A stretch of DNA of 8,062 nt from Anaerosoma sp034007245 (GTDB taxonomy: Bacteria > Actinomycetota > Coriobacteriia > Anaerosomatales > Anaerosomataceae), in the NCBI GenBank assembly GCA_034007245.1, contig JAVERH010000101.1, positions 1 to 8,062 on the forward strand, written 5' to 3'. Shown piece by piece: positions 6,128 through 8,062 of this stretch. Each line of letters begins with the position of its first letter. The first letter of the stretch is position 1. A model generated the notes under the pieces. It worked only from the letters and a program-made list of their open reading frames with translations, was not told the DNA's origin and ran no database searches. Made by a program: the position numbers and the translations under genes.

Positions 6128-6702
6128 GAGCGCTCACTCGCTACGATCCGGTTCCAGACCTCTAGCGTGGCGGGATGTATAGGACGCCTACGCTTGATGA
6201 TATGCCTCAGGGACGCGGCATATGCCTCGGCGAAGAGTTCCTCAAGCGAACACTCGCTTACCTGCTCCCGGAGACGCTCCACGCCCTTGTAGTCGCGCTC
6301 GGGCTCGATGACATCGGCGACGTATACGACCATAGCCAGCGCAGACATAGGGACGCTCCCGTACGTGTGCGCACCCACCGCATCGAGCACCCCGACACTC
6401 AGATCGGGGAACACCGCAGCCAGTTCACGCTCGGCTACCGGGCCGTGAAGCAGGTACGGAACGGCCTTATCGGCCGACGTGACCTCGATACCGAGCGCAG
6501 TGGCACGCGCGATCAGCTCGTCACCCGGAAGCTCACGATGCCAGTCGTGTAGAAGCCCTGCCAGACGTGCCTCGTCGACGTCCAGACCGTATCGCTCCGC
6601 GAGCCTGGCCGCAGTCTCAGCCACCCGCTCGCTATGAGCGCGTGCGCGCGGGCTCAGGCGCGAAGACACTGCATCGTGCGCGATGTCATACGCCGCTGAC
6701 AC
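6124..6702 (-). CDS. yqeK: YqeK-type HD-domain bis(5'-nucleosyl)-tetraphosphatase
   Basis: YqeK proteins are metal-dependent HD-domain hydrolases that split Ap4A symmetrically to ADP. The product has 192 residues, a normal family length. Putative metal ligands are H23, H52-D53, H86, H112 and D130, seen in AHSERVAETAARLAERYGL, LAGLLHDWHRELP, LLHGPVAERE, AHTYGSVPMS and VYVADVIEPERDY. The usual HDIAK-like step reads HDWHR here. The frame stays open another 103 codons upstream, but that part is only the other frame of nadD. GTG at 6702-6700 has GAGGAG 7 nt upstream and starts 1 nt after the nadD stop. The nadD-yqeK pairing is common and supports the call. Confidence 0.92.
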   Translation of the reverse strand: MSAAYDIAHDAVSSRLSPRARAHSERVAETAARLAERYGLDVDEARLAGLLHDWHRELPGDELIARATALGIEVTSADKAVPYLLHGPVAERELAAVFPDLSVGVLDAVGAHTYGSVPMSALAMVVYVADVIEPERDYKGVERLREQVSECSLEELFAEAYAASLRHIIKRRRPIHPATLEVWNRIVASERS

Positions 6703-6703
6703 G

Positions 6704-7315
6704 TCAGGACTCCTCGCCGTAGAGATTGTTCTTGGCGGCGTACGATGCGACCGCCTCGGGCAGCAGGTAGCGCACGGGGCGACGACGCGCCACGCGCGCA
6801 CGGATATCGGTGGAGGAGATGGAAAGCGCCGGGACCTCCATCGCCTGTACGACGAGTCCCGAGTCCACCGCGCGCTCGAGGATCGGCGCCATGTCATAGC
6901 CGGGGCGCGTAGCCGCGATGAGCGTACAGAGGTCTGCCAGCCGGCCGGAGTCCTTCCAGGTAAGGATCTCAAGCACTGCATCGGCGCCGGTGATGAAGAA
7001 GAGGTCGGCACCCGAGCCGTGGATGCTCCGCAGCTCGGTCATGGTGTCGACCGTGTAGGTGATACCCGGACGATCGATCTCCAGACGGCTCACTTCGAAG
7101 TCAGGATTGCTCGCCGTCGCGATGACGGTCATCAGATAGCGGTCCTCCGACGGGCTTACGCGACGATCGATCTTACGAGCAGGCTCACCCGTCGGCATGA
7201 AGATCACCCGATCCAGATTGAACTGGACGAGTGCTTCTTCTGCAGCGACAAGGTGACCGTAGTGGATCGGGTCGAACGTGCCGCCCATGATGCCGAGTCG
7301 GAGTCGCTTCCTCAC
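6704..7315 (-). CDS. nadD: Nicotinate-nucleotide adenylyltransferase
   Basis: NadD joins nicotinate mononucleotide and ATP to give deamido-NAD in NAD synthesis, in the cytoplasm. The 203-residue product has normal length and all the landmarks: GGTFDPIHYGH at 11-21 (nucleotidyltransferase HxGH), MPTGEPARK at 40-48, GITYTVDTM at 84-92, FFITGADAV at 106-114 and the nucleotide-binding SISSTDIR at 165-172. The GTG start overlaps the proA stop as GTGA (7315-7312). No strong Shine-Dalgarno stands at the proper distance, so translational coupling to proA is likely. The next in-frame ATG would cut into the first beta strand before GGTFDP and is excluded. Confidence 0.95.
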   Translation of the reverse strand: MRKRLRLGIMGGTFDPIHYGHLVAAEEALVQFNLDRVIFMPTGEPARKIDRRVSPSEDRYLMTVIATASNPDFEVSRLEIDRPGITYTVDTMTELRSIHGSGADLFFITGADAVLEILTWKDSGRLADLCTLIAATRPGYDMAPILERAVDSGLVVQAMEVPALSISSTDIRARVARRRPVRYLLPEAVASYAAKNNLYGEES

Positions 7316-8062
7316 TCGCGTATCTGCCCGCTTCCCATCGCGATGTACTTCGTGGTGGTGAGTGCGGCGAGGCCCATCGGGCCGCGCGCGTGCAGCTTCT
7401 GCGTGGATATCCCGATCTCGGCGCCCAGCCCGAACTCGCCTCCGTCGGTGAACCGCGTGGATGCGTTCACGTACACAACGGCTGCATCGATCTCGTTCAG
7501 GAACCGCGTGGCCGCAGTGTAGTCCTCGGTCACGATCGCCTCACTGTGCTTCGTGCCGTACGTGTTGATGTGGGCGATCGCATCGTCGAGGCCGGACACG
7601 ACCTTACACGCGATGCGCAGGTCGAGATACTCGGTCGCCCAGTCCTCCTCGGTGGCAGGCTGGACTCGCATGATCGCGCCGAGTGCGCGGGTCTTCTCGT
7701 CTGCATGAACGGTCACACCCGCGTCCTCGAGGTCCTTGAGGATCGGGGGCAGCACGCGCTCATAGATCGCTTCATCGATGAGGAGCGTCTCGGCAGCGTT
7801 GCATACACCGGGTCGCTGCGTCTTGGCATTCACGACGATTCGCCTGGCCATCCGTGCATCGGCACTCCCGTGCACGTAGACATGGCAGTTGCCGACACCC
7901 GTCTCGATGACGGGGACCCTGGCGTTCTCCACGACATTCTTGATGAGCCCTGCGCCTCCACGAGGGATGAGCACATCGATCATGCCGTGCATCCGCATCA
8001 GCTCGTTGGCGACCTCGCGGTCGGTGGAGGCCACGGACTGGATGCATCCCTCTGGAAGCCCG
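7312..8062 (-). CDS. proA: Gamma-glutamyl phosphate reductase, C-terminal part (5' end outside window)
   Basis: ProA reduces gamma-glutamyl phosphate with NADPH to glutamate semialdehyde, the second step of proline synthesis. About 249 codons are visible, of a family usually near 415 residues. The reading frame runs to the window edge; the first visible residues (GLPEGCIQSV) are internal, and the GTG codon at 8034 is not a start. Diagnostic segments are IDVLIPRGGAGLI, the catalytic cysteine in RPGVCNAAETLL (Cys codon 7803-7801), WATEYLDLRIACKVV, and the end EFGLGAEIGISTQKLHARGPMGLAALTTTKY. It is the first visible gene of the operon; proB often precedes it in relatives but is not seen here. 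It overlaps nadD by 4 nt. Confidence 0.96.
   Translation of the reverse strand, partial: GLPEGCIQSVASTDREVANELMRMHGMIDVLIPRGGAGLIKNVVENARVPVIETGVGNCHVYVHGSADARMARRIVVNAKTQRPGVCNAAETLLIDEAIYERVLPPILKDLEDAGVTVHADEKTRALGAIMRVQPATEEDWATEYLDLRIACKVVSGLDDAIAHINTYGTKHSEAIVTEDYTAATRFLNEIDAAVVYVNASTRFTDGGEFGLGAEIGISTQKLHARGPMGLAALTTTKYIAMGSGQIRE

Noticed and set aside
4691..6292. Plus-strand open frame of 533 codons
   Set aside because: It is antisense to rsfS, the LCP-like gene and yqeK, which all have clear family motifs; no motif or ribosome site supports it.
6703..7011. N-terminal extension of YqeK (103 codons upstream of GTG 6702)
   Set aside because: This stretch codes for NadD in another frame with conserved motifs; the GTG at 6702 with GAGGAG gives the normal YqeK length.

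Overview
The window looks like a piece of a high-GC bacterial chromosome with core housekeeping genes. All genes that can be supported lie on the minus strand, so the biological order runs from high to low coordinates. The gene order proA-nadD-yqeK-LCP/LytR_C-rsfS is a familiar Gram-positive core cluster. The GC-rich codon use and a fused flavin/iron-sulfur oxidoreductase suggest an anaerobic actinobacterium, perhaps of the Coriobacteriia type. That placement is an inference from gene content; no marker gene in the window settles it.

Layout in transcription order. (1) 8062-3662 is one tightly packed operon: proA (its 5' end lies off the window), nadD, yqeK, an LCP-like LytR_C membrane protein, rsfS and an EamA-family transporter. 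Three of its five junctions are 4-base GTGA stop/start overlaps and the other two gaps are 1 and 22 bases. (2) 3661-3532 is an intergenic region with a good sigma-70-type promoter. Two ATAC-N8-GTAT dyads that resemble CsoR/CstR-family operators sit on its -10/spacer and on its start region. (3) 3531-418 encodes a 1037-residue fusion of an FAD-binding oxidase, two 4Fe-4S motifs, two CCG (HdrB/GlpC-like) domains and an unusual Met/Pro-rich tail. (4) 417-223 holds a strong promoter, a tRNA-Ala(GGC) gene with encoded CCA, and a 13-bp hairpin that is probably its terminator. (5) 150-1 is the start of leuS, cut off at the HIGH motif.

The operon combines proline synthesis (ProA), NAD synthesis (NadD), dinucleotide turnover (YqeK), ribosome silencing (RsfS) and an envelope protein. 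In related clusters leuS often follows rsfS directly. Here the transporter, the regulated oxidoreductase and tRNA-Ala lie between them. The most interesting part is the oxidoreductase: its putative metal- or persulfide-type operators and its Met-rich tail, which contains a 24-bp tandem duplication, point to a possibly undescribed redox enzyme. Its substrate cannot be read from the sequence. Start codons are also notable: only the oxidoreductase uses ATG; leuS, the transporter, the LCP-like gene, yqeK and nadD use GTG, and rsfS appears to use CTG.
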